Below are positions 17,001 to 25,574 of a DNA stretch of 64,000 nucleotides, piece by piece. A model generated the notes under the pieces. That model saw nothing but the letters and a program-made list of their open reading frames with translations, ran no database searches and was not told the DNA's origin. Source of the DNA: Acidovorax sp. Leaf191 (GTDB lineage: Bacteria > Pseudomonadota > Gammaproteobacteria > Burkholderiales > Burkholderiaceae_C). How positions within the stretch are numbered: the first letter of the stretch is position 1; every line of letters starts with the position of its first letter. Location of the stretch: the NCBI RefSeq assembly GCF_001424425.1, contig NZ_LMPT01000019.1, positions 619,003-683,002 on the forward strand, given 5' to 3'. Both the position numbers and the translations under genes were made by a program.

Positions 17001-17500
17001 CAGAGCCTCACCTTCAATGTTGTCGCAATCTCATGCAGGGTCAGTGACCCGCACCACGCGCCGAGCTTTTCCGCGTTGCTCATCAGCTGCTTTACTTCAT
17101 CGGTCAGCCCGCGAGCCTTGGTCTTGGACAAGGGTATGACCTCGCCGGTATCGGTCAGATGGATCAAGTGCCCCGCCGCCGCCAGTTCGATCGATTGCAG
17201 CGTCAGGGTTCTCCAGCGCAGCGCTCGATCATGGATCTGCAGGAGCAGGTCTTGCTTGGAGACGGTGGTGTCGCCGAATTTGGCCGCGAAGGCTCGAAGT
17301 CCCGAACTCGGCCGGGTACGGCGCAGCAGTTCGGCGGTAGCTTGGTGCAACACGATTGGCAACACTACAAACAATGTGGGCAGGGCGGGCGCGTCGTTCG
17401 TCGGGTGTGTCGTCCCATAGGCACAGCAAAAGCGCCAAAGGATGGCCGCGCCAAGTGCGGGGTTCTGTACGTTCTGCGCTTCTCTGGCCAGCATCGTCAT
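17000..17500 (-). CDS. ABC-3C system middle component
   Basis: A 166-residue, mostly helical protein between the effector-like gene and the ATPase gene, with 4-base overlaps on both sides. It opens with NVQNPALGAAILWRFCCAY and has TLFVVLPIVLHQATAELLRRT, the pattern of the small middle components of ABC-three-component systems (NPALGA..L..F). No catalytic motif is visible; in such systems it is thought to bridge the ATPase and effector. The family match is by recall, and the position and size support it. Confidence 0.72.
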   Translation of the reverse strand: MTMLAREAQNVQNPALGAAILWRFCCAYGTTHPTNDAPALPTLFVVLPIVLHQATAELLRRTRPSSGLRAFAAKFGDTTVSKQDLLLQIHDRALRWRTLTLQSIELAAAGHLIHLTDTGEVIPLSKTKARGLTDEVKQLMSNAEKLGAWCGSLTLHEIATTLKVRL

Positions 17501-18705
17501 GCCGCCTTCTTAGGTCTGAGCTGAGCTGCGAACTCAGGATGCCAGCCGATCAACAGGTCATCAGCCAAGCGGTGCAGGCAGCCCGGGATGAAGTGGTCAG
17601 GTGTCTCCTTCTGCTGCACAGCTACGGTGAGGTCCATGCAATCGGCATATAGCGCTAAGCCCTGCGCATCAAGGCATTTGTCACCATGGGCAACCTTGCA
17701 GGCAAGCCGCCTATTCTTCCACCTGCGCTTGAGGTTGACGTCAAGTTCGTCGAATGACGTTGGGTCCACGTCTCCGCTGGCGGCCCAAGCCGTGCGGTCC
17801 GCAGCTGCCATGAGGTAGTCACTCACTGCCTCGAGCTTGTCCTCAAAAGGCAAACCGATCATGTCAAGCTGTTGAACGAACACCCTGGGAAGATAGACTT
17901 CGGTTTCTTTATCGCTGGGCCGCTTTGCATGACTTTGCAGCACCGTGTCTCGGTCGATCTTCTGGACGTAAGCGGTGTACCACGTGTGGAACTCGTCGCT
18001 CGTGACTATGGCCGGCTTACCCACCTCTAAGAGCTCGTCAATGCGATTCTTAACGACGCCACTCATGTGGTCAGCGATGTCACGAATGCGGCTATGCGAG
18101 ATCGGGTGTGTCTTGAGAATGGCTATGACGTCGGCCTGTGGGCTCCCCGAGGCGCACGTCAGGGTGAAGTTTTTGATCACCCGCGTCACCAACTCTGGGT
18201 CGGCGCCAAAGACTTTGCCAACGTAGTGCGTGATCTCAGTCGCGACAGCGCTACGCAGGGGGTATTTCGGCGCCTCGCCCCACAGCATAGTGCGCGCCAT
18301 CAGGATGGCGGCCTGGGAGGCGTCCAACGTTGTAGCAGCAGAAAAGGCATCGACCAGTGTCCCCGACACGGGGCGCGACACATACATCTCGAACACCGTA
18401 CGGTCCGGATCGCAGCCGCCCTCCTCCGCCAACGTGATCCAGTTCGACAAAGTCTTCCAAAGCGATTTGGCTCGATCTGCTACAGGGTTGGCCGTGCGAG
18501 CGCTCTTGCTCTGTCCGAGCTTGACACTCTCGGTATCTTCCTGCGCGACGTCGTCCAAATACTCCATGCTGCAGGCGCTACCTGGAGGAGCCCGAAACAG
18601 TAGTTGCACGAGACGCGTGTACTGAAGCCCGATACCCAACGCCTGACCAGGAACTTCGGTCTTACGCCGCGGTCGAGAGTTTCCTCTCCCCGTCGTTTTC
18701 GACAT
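17497..18705 (-). CDS. ABC-3C effector-like protein with predicted REase-fold N-terminus
   Basis: A 402-residue protein. Near the N-terminus GIGLQYTRLVQLLF, then SMEYLDDV and LGQSKSA give Glu48, Asp51/Asp52 and Gln65-x-Lys67, arranged like the E…D…QxK catalytic set of PD-(D/E)xK nucleases seen in Cap4/DUF4297-type effectors. The C-terminus HFIPGCLHRLADDLLIGWHPEF resembles the conserved ABC-3C C-terminal domain. The ATG gives MSKTTGRG and is preceded by a purine-rich AGGGGGGG. It is the first gene of the operon behind a good sigma-70-like promoter. Nuclease activity is inferred, not shown. Confidence 0.75.
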   Translation of the reverse strand: MSKTTGRGNSRPRRKTEVPGQALGIGLQYTRLVQLLFRAPPGSACSMEYLDDVAQEDTESVKLGQSKSARTANPVADRAKSLWKTLSNWITLAEEGGCDPDRTVFEMYVSRPVSGTLVDAFSAATTLDASQAAILMARTMLWGEAPKYPLRSAVATEITHYVGKVFGADPELVTRVIKNFTLTCASGSPQADVIAILKTHPISHSRIRDIADHMSGVVKNRIDELLEVGKPAIVTSDEFHTWYTAYVQKIDRDTVLQSHAKRPSDKETEVYLPRVFVQQLDMIGLPFEDKLEAVSDYLMAAADRTAWAASGDVDPTSFDELDVNLKRRWKNRRLACKVAHGDKCLDAQGLALYADCMDLTVAVQQKETPDHFIPGCLHRLADDLLIGWHPEFAAQLRPKKAA

Positions 18706-18734
18706 TGCCCCCCCCCTAATTTGATGCCTACACA

Positions 18735-18763
18735 ATCTTACATGCGCTGCAATAAAGTCTCAA
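18735..18763 (-). promoter_or_regulatory. Sigma-70-like promoter of ABC-3C operon
   Basis: On the minus strand TTGAGA (18758-18763) and TAAGAT (18735-18740) are spaced by exactly 17 bases. Transcription would start near 18728, giving a leader of about 23 bases before the effector ATG at 18705. Confidence 0.6.
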
Positions 18764-18889
18764 AAGATATTGAGCTGCATGAGACGGCACGGTGCGAGAG
18801 CGCCCGGAATGTCAAGCGCCCTGGGGGCTGGCTAACTTAACAATACTGACAGCGGATGGGCGTCGCGAGCTCAGACCAAAGGAGAAGGA

Positions 18890-18982
18890 ATGGCGACGGT
18901 CATCAAACACGCATGGGAAAGCCTGTCGAATACGCTACGGCTAGTCGCCCGATGCATCAGCATTGCAGGCGGTCGATTCTGA
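18890..18982 (+). CDS. Possible 30-residue small protein
   Basis: A short open frame starting MATVIKHAWESLSNTLRL with a strong ribosome site, AAGGAGAAGGA, directly before the ATG. It lies in the 386-base gap between the divergent ABC-3C promoter and the SDR gene, on the opposite strand to both. The predicted peptide is basic and partly amphipathic. I do not recognise it. The rest of 18764-19091 holds nothing else I can support. Confidence 0.4.
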   Translation: MATVIKHAWESLSNTLRLVARCISIAGGRF

Positions 18983-19091
18983 TCGAACACCGGTCAAAAT
19001 GGCTGCGGTTTCTCGGTGACTAGTGCTGCTAGCAGAGGTCATTGGGCCGGTGAATCCGAACGGCAGCAACCAGCCTAAAACCGCCCTACTC

Positions 19092-19790
19092 TCACCAAGG
19101 CAGCTGTTCCCCCCCATAGCCATAAAAATCACCCGTCTCCCCCGCCTCCAATCCATCCATCACCCGCAACATATCGCCCGCAGCATCGCTGGCCGGCCGA
19201 CCGATTTCCGCACCGTTGAACGGTGCCGACAGCGCCGAGTTGACGGTGCCCGGGTGCAGTGCCACCAGCACGGCCTGCGGGTGGGTACGTGCTACTTCGA
19301 TGGACGCGGTTTTGAGCAGCATGTTGAGCGCGGCCTTCGATGCGCGGTAGCTGTACCAGCCGCCCAGGCGGTTGTCGCCAATGCTGCCCACCTTGGCCGA
19401 GAGCACGGCCAGCAGGCCGCGCTCGTGCTTGGGCAGCAGCGGCGCAAAGTGGGCCAGCACCAGCGCAGGGCCGAAGGTGTTGGTGCGGAAGGTGGCCTCC
19501 ATCTGCGCGTAGTTCATCTGGCCCAGGCGCTTTTCAGGCAGGCCGTGGGGGCCATGCAGCATGCCTGCGGCGTGGATGATGCAGTGCCACGGGCCCTGGG
19601 CCTTGAGGTGTTGGGCGGCCTGGGCGATGGTGGCCTCGTCGTCCAGGTCGATCGCCGGGCTGGTGTGGCGACCCAGGCCCACGGCCAAGGCGCAGCGCGG
19701 GTCGGCCCGCAGGTGCGCCAGAAAGGCGCTGCCGATGGCGCCGGTGGCACCGATGACGATGGCGCGGTAGCCGTGGGGGAGTGAGTTCAT
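19092..19790 (-). CDS. Short-chain dehydrogenase/reductase
   Basis: A 232-residue SDR. The cofactor motif is GATGAIGSAF near the N-terminus, the catalytic Ser is in AVLSAKVGS, and Tyr/Lys are in YSYRASKAAL. The C-terminus ETGDFYGYGGEQLPW resembles the CsgA-type SDRs often found next to photolyase and cryptochrome-related genes. Its start overlaps the stop of the upstream 114-residue gene (ATGA), so it is the last gene of a short photolyase-linked operon. Confidence 0.9.
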   Translation of the reverse strand: MNSLPHGYRAIVIGATGAIGSAFLAHLRADPRCALAVGLGRHTSPAIDLDDEATIAQAAQHLKAQGPWHCIIHAAGMLHGPHGLPEKRLGQMNYAQMEATFRTNTFGPALVLAHFAPLLPKHERGLLAVLSAKVGSIGDNRLGGWYSYRASKAALNMLLKTASIEVARTHPQAVLVALHPGTVNSALSAPFNGAEIGRPASDAAGDMLRVMDGLEAGETGDFYGYGGEQLPW

Positions 19791-20131
19791 GGGGATGACC
19801 AGTCGCCTGGGTGTGTGTCTTGCGCATAGAGCAGGACGCCATTGCAGAGCACTTTGGCCTGATGGTGCGGAAACACATGGTGGCCGCAGTGCTCGGTGAA
19901 AACGGCGACGGTGCGGCGGGCTTCGCTCACCAGTGCGAACGCGTAATTGAATTCCACGGCGGATCCATCCATGAGTTCGATGCGAAGGGTTTGGGAGGGG
20001 AAAAAGATCAAATGGCCGGGCTTGGCCATGAACGTTTCCACGGTGCAGCCATAGCGGGCTGCAAGCTCTTCAGCCCACTCCTGAATGATCTGGGCAGACA
20101 TACGCGGCACAGGGTATTGATTGAATTGCAT
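19787..20131 (-). CDS. Conserved hypothetical protein of the photolyase operon
   Basis: A 114-residue protein starting MQFNQYPVPRMSAQIIQEW. It has no clear catalytic motif; the middle (IELMDGSAVEFNYAFALVSEARRTVAVFTEHCGHHVFP) looks like a small beta-rich fold with a cluster of His and Cys. It lies 20 bases after the photolyase gene and overlaps the SDR gene, so it is probably co-expressed with them. Function unknown. Confidence 0.7.
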   Translation of the reverse strand: MQFNQYPVPRMSAQIIQEWAEELAARYGCTVETFMAKPGHLIFFPSQTLRIELMDGSAVEFNYAFALVSEARRTVAVFTEHCGHHVFPHHQAKVLCNGVLLYAQDTHPGDWSSP

Positions 20132-20151
20132 GGCTGGTACATGAGCGGAAA

Positions 20152-21702
20152 TCAAAGCGCACCCAGTCTAGTGCGCAAGCCAGCAGCATGTTCACGCAGC
20201 GCATCGAGCTGCGGGCCCTGCATCTTTTGCAGCTGGCGGTACACCATGCCCAGGCGCAGGTTGCTACCCAGCACCGCTTCGTTGCGCGCAAAAAAGTCCC
20301 AGTACAGCGCGTTGTACGGGCACGCACGCTCGCCCACCTTCAGCTTCTTGTCGTAGTGGCACCCGGTGCAGTAGTCGCTCATCCGGTCGATGTACGCGGC
20401 GCTGCTCACGTACGGCTTGGTGGCCAGAAGGCCGCCGTCGGCGAACTGGCTCATGCCCACGGTGTTGGGCACCTCCACCCATTCGAACGCGTCGATGTAC
20501 ACGCCCAGGTACCAGCGGTGCACGGCGGCGGGGTCAAGCCCTGCCAGCAATGCGAAGTTGCCGATGACCATGAGGCGCTGGATGTGGTGGGCGTACGCGT
20601 GCTCCAGCGACTGGCCCACGGCGTGCTGCATGCAGCGCATGCGGGTGTGGCTGGTCCAGAACCAGTCGGGCAGCGGCGCGGTGTGGCCCAGGGCGTTGCG
20701 CTCGTCGTACCCGGGCATGTGGGCCCAGTAGATGCCGCGCACGTATTCGCGCCAGCCCAGGATCTGGCGGACGAAGCCCTCCACCGCGGGCAGCGGGGCG
20801 GTGCCTGCGCGGTAGGCGGCCTCCGCACGCTGCACCACCTCGCGCGGGTTCAGCATCTTGGTGTTGAGCGCAAACGACAGCAGCGAGTGGAACAGCCGCG
20901 GGCTGCGCGTGCTCATCGCGTCTTCGTAGGCGCCAAAGTGCGGCAGCGTGGTGGTGATGAAGTGGTCAAGCCACGCCAGCGCTTCTGCGCGATTGACGGG
21001 CCAGCGCAGTTGGTCGGACTGGGGGTTGCCAAAGCTTTGCACGCCCGCGGCCACGATGGTGACCCACAGCGCGCTGTGGTCGTGCGTGGGGCGTGCATCG
21101 GGCGGGGTGGCGGGCGTGCCGGGCCAGGGCTTGCGGTTGTCGTGGTCGTAGTTCCAGTGGCCGCCTTCGGGCTCGCCCACGTCGTCCATCAGCACGCGGT
21201 GGCGCTGGCGCATGCGGCGGTAGAAGTGCTCCATGAGCCACTGCGGGCGGCCCTGGAACGTGTCGGCCACCTCGGTGCGCGATGTGTAGAAGTGCTCGCT
21301 GCCCACGGCCTCGACGGCAAAGGTTTGCTCCGCCCCCCAGGTGCGCAGTTGCTCGTCCAGCCGCCATTCGTCGGGGTGCTGGTACTGCAGGCGCTGCGCG
21401 CCGTAGTGCGCCATGAGCGCGGCCAGGTTGCCGGGCAGGGACTGGCGGTTGCTGGCGTCGTCGATGGCGACGTAGCGCACGCGGTGGCCGGCCGCGCGCA
21501 GCTGGCGGGCCAGGTCGCGCAGGGCGGCGAAGATGGCCAGGATCTTTTGCGCGTGGTGCAGCACGTAGTCGGTTTCTTGCCGCACTTCCATCAGCACGTA
21601 GACCACGCCGGCATCGTGCTCGGCAAACCAGCTGTGCAGGGGGTTGAGCTGGTCGCCCAGCACCAGGCGCAGGGTGTGGGCGCGGGGCGGGGGTGGGGTC
21701 AT
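20152..21702 (-). CDS. phrB: Bacterial 4Fe-4S (6-4) photolyase / cryptochrome (FeS-BCP family)
   Basis: A 516-residue flavoprotein that probably repairs (6-4) photoproducts with light. Cys357, Cys445, Cys448 and Cys461 have spacings of 88, 3 and 13, the same as the four cluster ligands Cys350/438/441/454 of Agrobacterium PhrB. The N-terminus LRLVLGDQLNPLHSWF is the family's antenna-domain start, and GWREYVRGIYWAHMPGY and MVIGNFALLAGLDP lie in the FAD domain. The ATG at 21702 follows a short leader. It heads an operon with the 114-residue protein and SDR. Confidence 0.93.
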   Translation of the reverse strand: MTPPPPRAHTLRLVLGDQLNPLHSWFAEHDAGVVYVLMEVRQETDYVLHHAQKILAIFAALRDLARQLRAAGHRVRYVAIDDASNRQSLPGNLAALMAHYGAQRLQYQHPDEWRLDEQLRTWGAEQTFAVEAVGSEHFYTSRTEVADTFQGRPQWLMEHFYRRMRQRHRVLMDDVGEPEGGHWNYDHDNRKPWPGTPATPPDARPTHDHSALWVTIVAAGVQSFGNPQSDQLRWPVNRAEALAWLDHFITTTLPHFGAYEDAMSTRSPRLFHSLLSFALNTKMLNPREVVQRAEAAYRAGTAPLPAVEGFVRQILGWREYVRGIYWAHMPGYDERNALGHTAPLPDWFWTSHTRMRCMQHAVGQSLEHAYAHHIQRLMVIGNFALLAGLDPAAVHRWYLGVYIDAFEWVEVPNTVGMSQFADGGLLATKPYVSSAAYIDRMSDYCTGCHYDKKLKVGERACPYNALYWDFFARNEAVLGSNLRLGMVYRQLQKMQGPQLDALREHAAGLRTRLGAL

Positions 21703-21973
21703 GGATGTGGTCAAAGGGGCGTGGTGTGGCGCTGCCGCTGGATTATGTTCGGGCGGCGCCGCGGGGCGCGATGGGCAGGCCCAATTGCACACGCGCGGGC
21801 AGCCAGGACGCGGTCCGGGGCCAGTCTCCAAGGTGACGCGCGGGGCGGTGCAGCCAGTGTTTTCCCCGACCGGTGCGGGCCGGGCCGCGCTGGATACTGG
21901 CCGCGCCGCCAGCGGCGGGTGCGCCCTGTGCGGGCCCGGCTGGCAGGACACAGAACGACAGGAGACCCGGCCC

Positions 21974-23140
21974 ATGCCCACCCTTCCAACCCCTTGCGCC
22001 CCTTGCGCCCCGCCGCCACTCACGCGCCGCCGGTTGCTTACTGCCGCTGCGGCGGCCTCGGCCGCCACGGCCCCCGCGTGGGTGCACGCGCAGCCTGCCG
22101 AGGCCTGGCGCATCGGCCAGACGGCGGCGCTCAGCGGGCCGCTGGCCTTTCCGTTCGTGGAGATGAACAAGGGCATCAACGCCGCGTTCATCGAGGCCAA
22201 CGACAAGGGCGGCGTGGACGGGCGCAAGCTCGAGCTGGTAAGCCTGGACGACGGCGGCGACCCGGCCAAGGCCACCGACAACGCCCGCAAGCTCGTCGAG
22301 CAGGAGCGCGCCTTTGCGCTGCTGGGCTGCGGCGGCACCACCAGCGTGATGGGCGCGCTGCCGGTGGCCATGGCGGCCAAGGTGCCGGTGATAGCGCCGG
22401 CCACGGGGTCGGACGCGCTGCGGCCCTTCAACCCGCTGGTGTTCCATGCGCGCGCCAGCTATGCGCAGGAGCTGAGCAAGATCGTGCAGCAGCTGGGCTC
22501 CACCGGGTTCACCAAGTGCGCGGTGGCGTACTTCGACAACCCGTTTGGCAAGGCGACGCTGGCGGCGTTCGACGCGGCGGCCAAGGCGCATGGCAACACG
22601 GCGTGGAAGGCGTTCCTCGTGACCGAGACGCCCGAGGGCATTGCCCGTGCGGTGGACGAGATTGCAGCGTGGCAGCCCAACGCGCTGACGTCGCTGTCGG
22701 TGGGGGCGATGGGCATTCCGTTCTACAAGGCGCTGCGTGCGCGGGTGAAGGCGCCGGCGTTTTCGATTTCGTTCCTGGGCTCGCGCCCGCTGCTGGCCGC
22801 GCTGGGCGAGTCGGCCAAGGGCATCACGGTGGCGCAGGTGGTGCCCAACCCCGACAGCGTGGCGATACCGCTGGTGAAGGCCTACCAGGCCGCGCTCAGG
22901 CGCGTGGAGGGCAGCGCGCCGGGGTATTCGTCGCTCGAAGGCTATGTGAGCGGCCGCCTGATGATCGAGGCGCTGCGCCGCGCGGGCCGCGCCGCGTCGC
23001 GCGAGAAGCTGATGGAGGCGCTGCACTCCATGCGGCCGTACGACATGGGCGGCTTCGAGCTGCGGTATGGGCCGCAGGACCACAACGGCACGGATTTTGT
23101 AGAGCTGACGTATTTCAATGGGGACCGGTTCAGGCGCTGA
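21974..23140 (+). CDS. Branched-chain-amino-acid-type ABC substrate-binding protein
   Basis: A 388-residue type-I periplasmic-binding protein. The signal peptide has a twin-arginine-like TRRRLLTAAAAASAA and cleaves near WVHAQ. Mature features are IGQTAALSGPLAF, NDKGGVDGRKLELVSLDDGGDPAKA and VPVIAPATGSDALRPF. No transporter genes adjoin it, so it is an orphan receptor. It is divergent from the photolyase gene. Its ligand is unknown. Confidence 0.9.
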   Translation: MPTLPTPCAPCAPPPLTRRRLLTAAAAASAATAPAWVHAQPAEAWRIGQTAALSGPLAFPFVEMNKGINAAFIEANDKGGVDGRKLELVSLDDGGDPAKATDNARKLVEQERAFALLGCGGTTSVMGALPVAMAAKVPVIAPATGSDALRPFNPLVFHARASYAQELSKIVQQLGSTGFTKCAVAYFDNPFGKATLAAFDAAAKAHGNTAWKAFLVTETPEGIARAVDEIAAWQPNALTSLSVGAMGIPFYKALRARVKAPAFSISFLGSRPLLAALGESAKGITVAQVVPNPDSVAIPLVKAYQAALRRVEGSAPGYSSLEGYVSGRLMIEALRRAGRAASREKLMEALHSMRPYDMGGFELRYGPQDHNGTDFVELTYFNGDRFRR

Positions 23141-23237
23141 TGCCGTGAGGCGGTGCAGCGGCGAGGCGACGAGGCTTCCATCTGCGAAACGATCCATCGG
23201 CCGGTGTGGGGGCTGACCACCGCCGCAGGCTGGCCGG

Positions 23238-23414
23238 TCAGGGGCCGGCGCTGCCGCCACCGGCCGGGCGCTGGCGCTTGTGTTCACTGCGGCAGCGGTC
23301 CGAACAGTATTTCACCTCGTCCCACACCTTCTCCCACTTCTTGCGCCAGGTGAAGGGCAGGCCGCAGTGCAGGCAGGTCTTGTGCGGCAGGTCGTGCTTC
23401 TTGCGCATGCGCAT
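23238..23414 (-). CDS. DUF2256 small zinc-ribbon-like protein
   Basis: A 58-residue protein with [18 protein letters not shown] and KYCSDRCR, two CxxC-type pairs that should bind one zinc. This is the DUF2256 pattern. Such genes are often close to photolyase or cryptochrome genes, as is the case here (1.5 kb away), but their role is not known. Start taken as [10 protein letters not shown]. Confidence 0.82.
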   Translation of the reverse strand: MRMRKKHDLPHKTCLHCGLPFTWRKKWEKVWDEVKYCSDRCRSEHKRQRPAGGGSAGP

Positions 23415-23617
23415 GGGTGTGCAGAGATACCAGGGTACGGGGGCTGGGCGCGCGGATTGAACAGACAGTTGAACGGGGCGGCTGACTGCGGTGACGGCAG
23501 GTGGTGCATGGTAAGCCCGGCACCAAGCCGCAACCCCCCCTGCCGCCGCCATTGTGCCGCAGCGGGCAGATGCCCCCAGCCGCGCAGGCGGGCAGCGGCG
23601 CCCGTAAACTTGCGCCC

Positions 23618-23869
23618 ATGACGCTCAAAATCACCGTGTATTCCAAGTCCGCCTGCCCGCAGTGCGACTCCGTCAAGAAACTGCTGCAGTCGCGCGCCCT
23701 GCCCTTTGAAGAGATCAAGATCGACGACGAGGCCGAGCGCCTGGCTTTCTATGCCAAGTGCGGGCCGTCGGTGCGGCAGATGCCGCAGGTCTTCATCAAC
23801 GACCAGCGGGTCGGCGGCCTGGCGGGCGTGCAGGCTGCCCTGGCGCAACTGGCCCAGCAGCAACCGTAA
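23618..23869 (+). CDS. Glutaredoxin-like protein
   Basis: An 83-residue glutaredoxin fold. The active site is [10 protein letters not shown] (CxxC), the cis-Pro loop is [10 protein letters not shown] and the glutathione-binding glycines are in [11 protein letters not shown]. It reduces disulfides in the cytoplasm, in the manner of NrdH or GrxC. It stands alone. Confidence 0.9.
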   Translation: MTLKITVYSKSACPQCDSVKKLLQSRALPFEEIKIDDEAERLAFYAKCGPSVRQMPQVFINDQRVGGLAGVQAALAQLAQQQP

Positions 23870-23923
23870 CCACCGCTGCGGCAACCGCCAAAGCCCCGAC
23901 AGCCACTACGGGGTTGCGCACCG

Positions 23924-24394
23924 CTAGCGGTACTGCGCTGCGGTGATGAACTGGCCGAACGTCTCGCACCACACGACCACGGTGTTGAACCTGGCAGGGT
24001 CTGCGCCCTGCGGCACCGGCACGATGAAGTTGTCGAAGGTCTTGACGTCGCCGATGCGCAACATCTGCGGCTTGATGCGCAGAAAGTCGGCCTCGGTCTC
24101 CACGAACTGGGGCGACAGGTAGAGCTTGTAGTCGGGCCCGGGGGCCAGCCGGCCCTGCAGGCTGATGCTGTGCGGGCCGATGTGGACCGTGCCCTCGCCC
24201 CAGTGCAGCGCGTCGCTGCCTTTGAGGTCGCGGCGCAGCGTGGCCGTCCACTGCGCGGTGGACGCGCTGGGCTGCAGGTCTTGCGGCGTGGGGCTGGCCG
24301 GCGCGATGAGAATGGGCAGCACGTACACCCCCGCGCCAAAGCCCACCGCCACGGCCAGCAGGTGCGAGGCGGTCAGCGCCAGCAGTTTCTTCAT
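23924..24394 (-). CDS. DM13-domain protein, membrane-anchored
   Basis: A 156-residue protein. An N-terminal hydrophobic segment (LLALTASHLLAVAVGFGAGVY, about residues 3-23) is followed by a DM13 domain: GSDALHWGEGTVHI, LAPGPDYKLYLSPQFVE and VVWCETFGQFITAAQY. DM13 domains are thought to act in redox or electron transfer through a conserved Cys, here in VVWCETF. The start MKKLLALTASH is taken over longer upstream versions. Three 9-base repeats of CACAGTCAT lie just upstream at 24403-24429. Confidence 0.8.
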   Translation of the reverse strand: MKKLLALTASHLLAVAVGFGAGVYVLPILIAPASPTPQDLQPSASTAQWTATLRRDLKGSDALHWGEGTVHIGPHSISLQGRLAPGPDYKLYLSPQFVETEADFLRIKPQMLRIGDVKTFDNFIVPVPQGADPARFNTVVVWCETFGQFITAAQYR

Positions 24395-24428
24395 CGCTGT
24401 GCCACAGTCATCACAGTCATCACAGCCA

Positions 24429-25403
24429 TCACGGCCACTGCAGGTGCGTGGCGGCGCGGTACTGCACCGGCGCCTTCGCATGCAGGCCCGCACCGCCGGC
24501 AGACCGCACGACGGCGGGCTCGGCCGGGCCGGGGTCCTTCACGCCGTGCACCAAAAACCGGTCGACCAGCGCGTAGTGCGCGGGCACGTTCAGCGCCGGG
24601 GCATGGCCGCAGCCGGCCACTTCGATCACCTGGGCCTGGCCGCGCGCGCCGGGGCCGCGGGTCAGCATCTCGGCGGTGACGTCGCGCAGCACCAGGTCGG
24701 ACTGCTCGCCGCGCAGGCACAGCACGGGGATGTCCAGCGCGTCGTAGTGGTCCCAGATCAGGTAGTCGTTGGTGTGGTGGGTGAACTGCTGCACCATGGC
24801 CGGATCATAGTGCGGCGTCACGCGGCCGTCGGGCAGGCGGCGGGTGGAGGTCTCGGTCAGGCGGCGCCACTGCTCGTCGCTGAGCCAGCCGTAGGGCTGG
24901 TACACCTGCCGGAAGAACGCTTCGAGCTCCTGCACCGTGCCGAACGATGGCGGGTGGCCCGCATAGGCCTTGATGCGTTCGAGCGCCGCATCGGCCAGGC
25001 GGGGCGCGTTGTCGTTGAGCAGCAGGCTGGTGATGCGCCCCTTGAGCTGCGGCTCGAACAGGCCCGACGCGCACACCGTGCCGATGGCCCCGCCCATCGA
25101 TGTGCCCACCCAGTGCGCCTTGTCGATGGAGAGCTGGTCGAACAGATCGGCCGCGATGCGCGCGTAGAACGACAGCTGGTATTCGTCCCCTGGCACGCGG
25201 GCCCACTGGCTCAGGCCCCGGCCGATGGTGTCGGGGCAGATCACCCGAAAGCGTGGCGCCAGGTGGGCGGCCAGCTCGTCCATGTCGCGCCCGGTGCGCG
25301 CCAGGCCGTGCCAGGCGATGACCACCGGCGCATCGGGTGCGCCCCACTCCATGTAGTGGATCTCATAGCCGGCGCAGGTGGCGTAGCGCGAAGTGGGGGA
25401 CAT
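24429..25403 (-). CDS. Alpha/beta hydrolase
   Basis: A 324-residue hydrolase. The nucleophile elbow is VGTSMGGAIG, the oxyanion region is AWHGLARTGRDMDE, the acid is in CLRGEQSDLV and the His is in EVAGCGHAPAL. It closes the leftward PHB-linked block. A 3-hydroxybutyrate ester or oligomer is a possible substrate given the neighbours, but this is only a guess. Confidence 0.9.
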   Translation of the reverse strand: MSPTSRYATCAGYEIHYMEWGAPDAPVVIAWHGLARTGRDMDELAAHLAPRFRVICPDTIGRGLSQWARVPGDEYQLSFYARIAADLFDQLSIDKAHWVGTSMGGAIGTVCASGLFEPQLKGRITSLLLNDNAPRLADAALERIKAYAGHPPSFGTVQELEAFFRQVYQPYGWLSDEQWRRLTETSTRRLPDGRVTPHYDPAMVQQFTHHTNDYLIWDHYDALDIPVLCLRGEQSDLVLRDVTAEMLTRGPGARGQAQVIEVAGCGHAPALNVPAHYALVDRFLVHGVKDPGPAEPAVVRSAGGAGLHAKAPVQYRAATHLQWP

Positions 25404-25574
25404 GGTGGCAACCTTTGGGGACGAACAACGAAAATGGAAAACGGCGGGCGGCTGCGTGGGCGGCGCGGCATGGACGGATGTGCATTCGACCGTTCAACTA
25501 GGCGGGAGCCGCAGACAGTGCTGTAGCACGGCAAGGCGAACCAACGACGTTCAACGGTTGAAGGCATATCCGTA

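Noticed and set aside
14751..19091. Attachment sites flanking the ABC-3C operon
   Set aside because: No direct repeat, tRNA or integrase was found at either edge, so no mobile-element boundaries are claimed for this operon.
20188..23148. Open frame of 986 codons on the plus strand
   Set aside because: It runs through the photolyase gene in antisense and the binding protein in the wrong frame; the real proteins are recognised on the other frames.
24403..24429. Three 9-base CACAGTCAT repeats as binding sites
   Set aside because: They lie directly upstream of the DM13 gene start but are short and overlap the end region of no known regulator; no support beyond repetition.
25550..25562. TTCAA-CGG-TTGAA palindrome after a binding-protein gene
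   Set aside because: Short and located at a 3' end; expected by chance in a window of this size.
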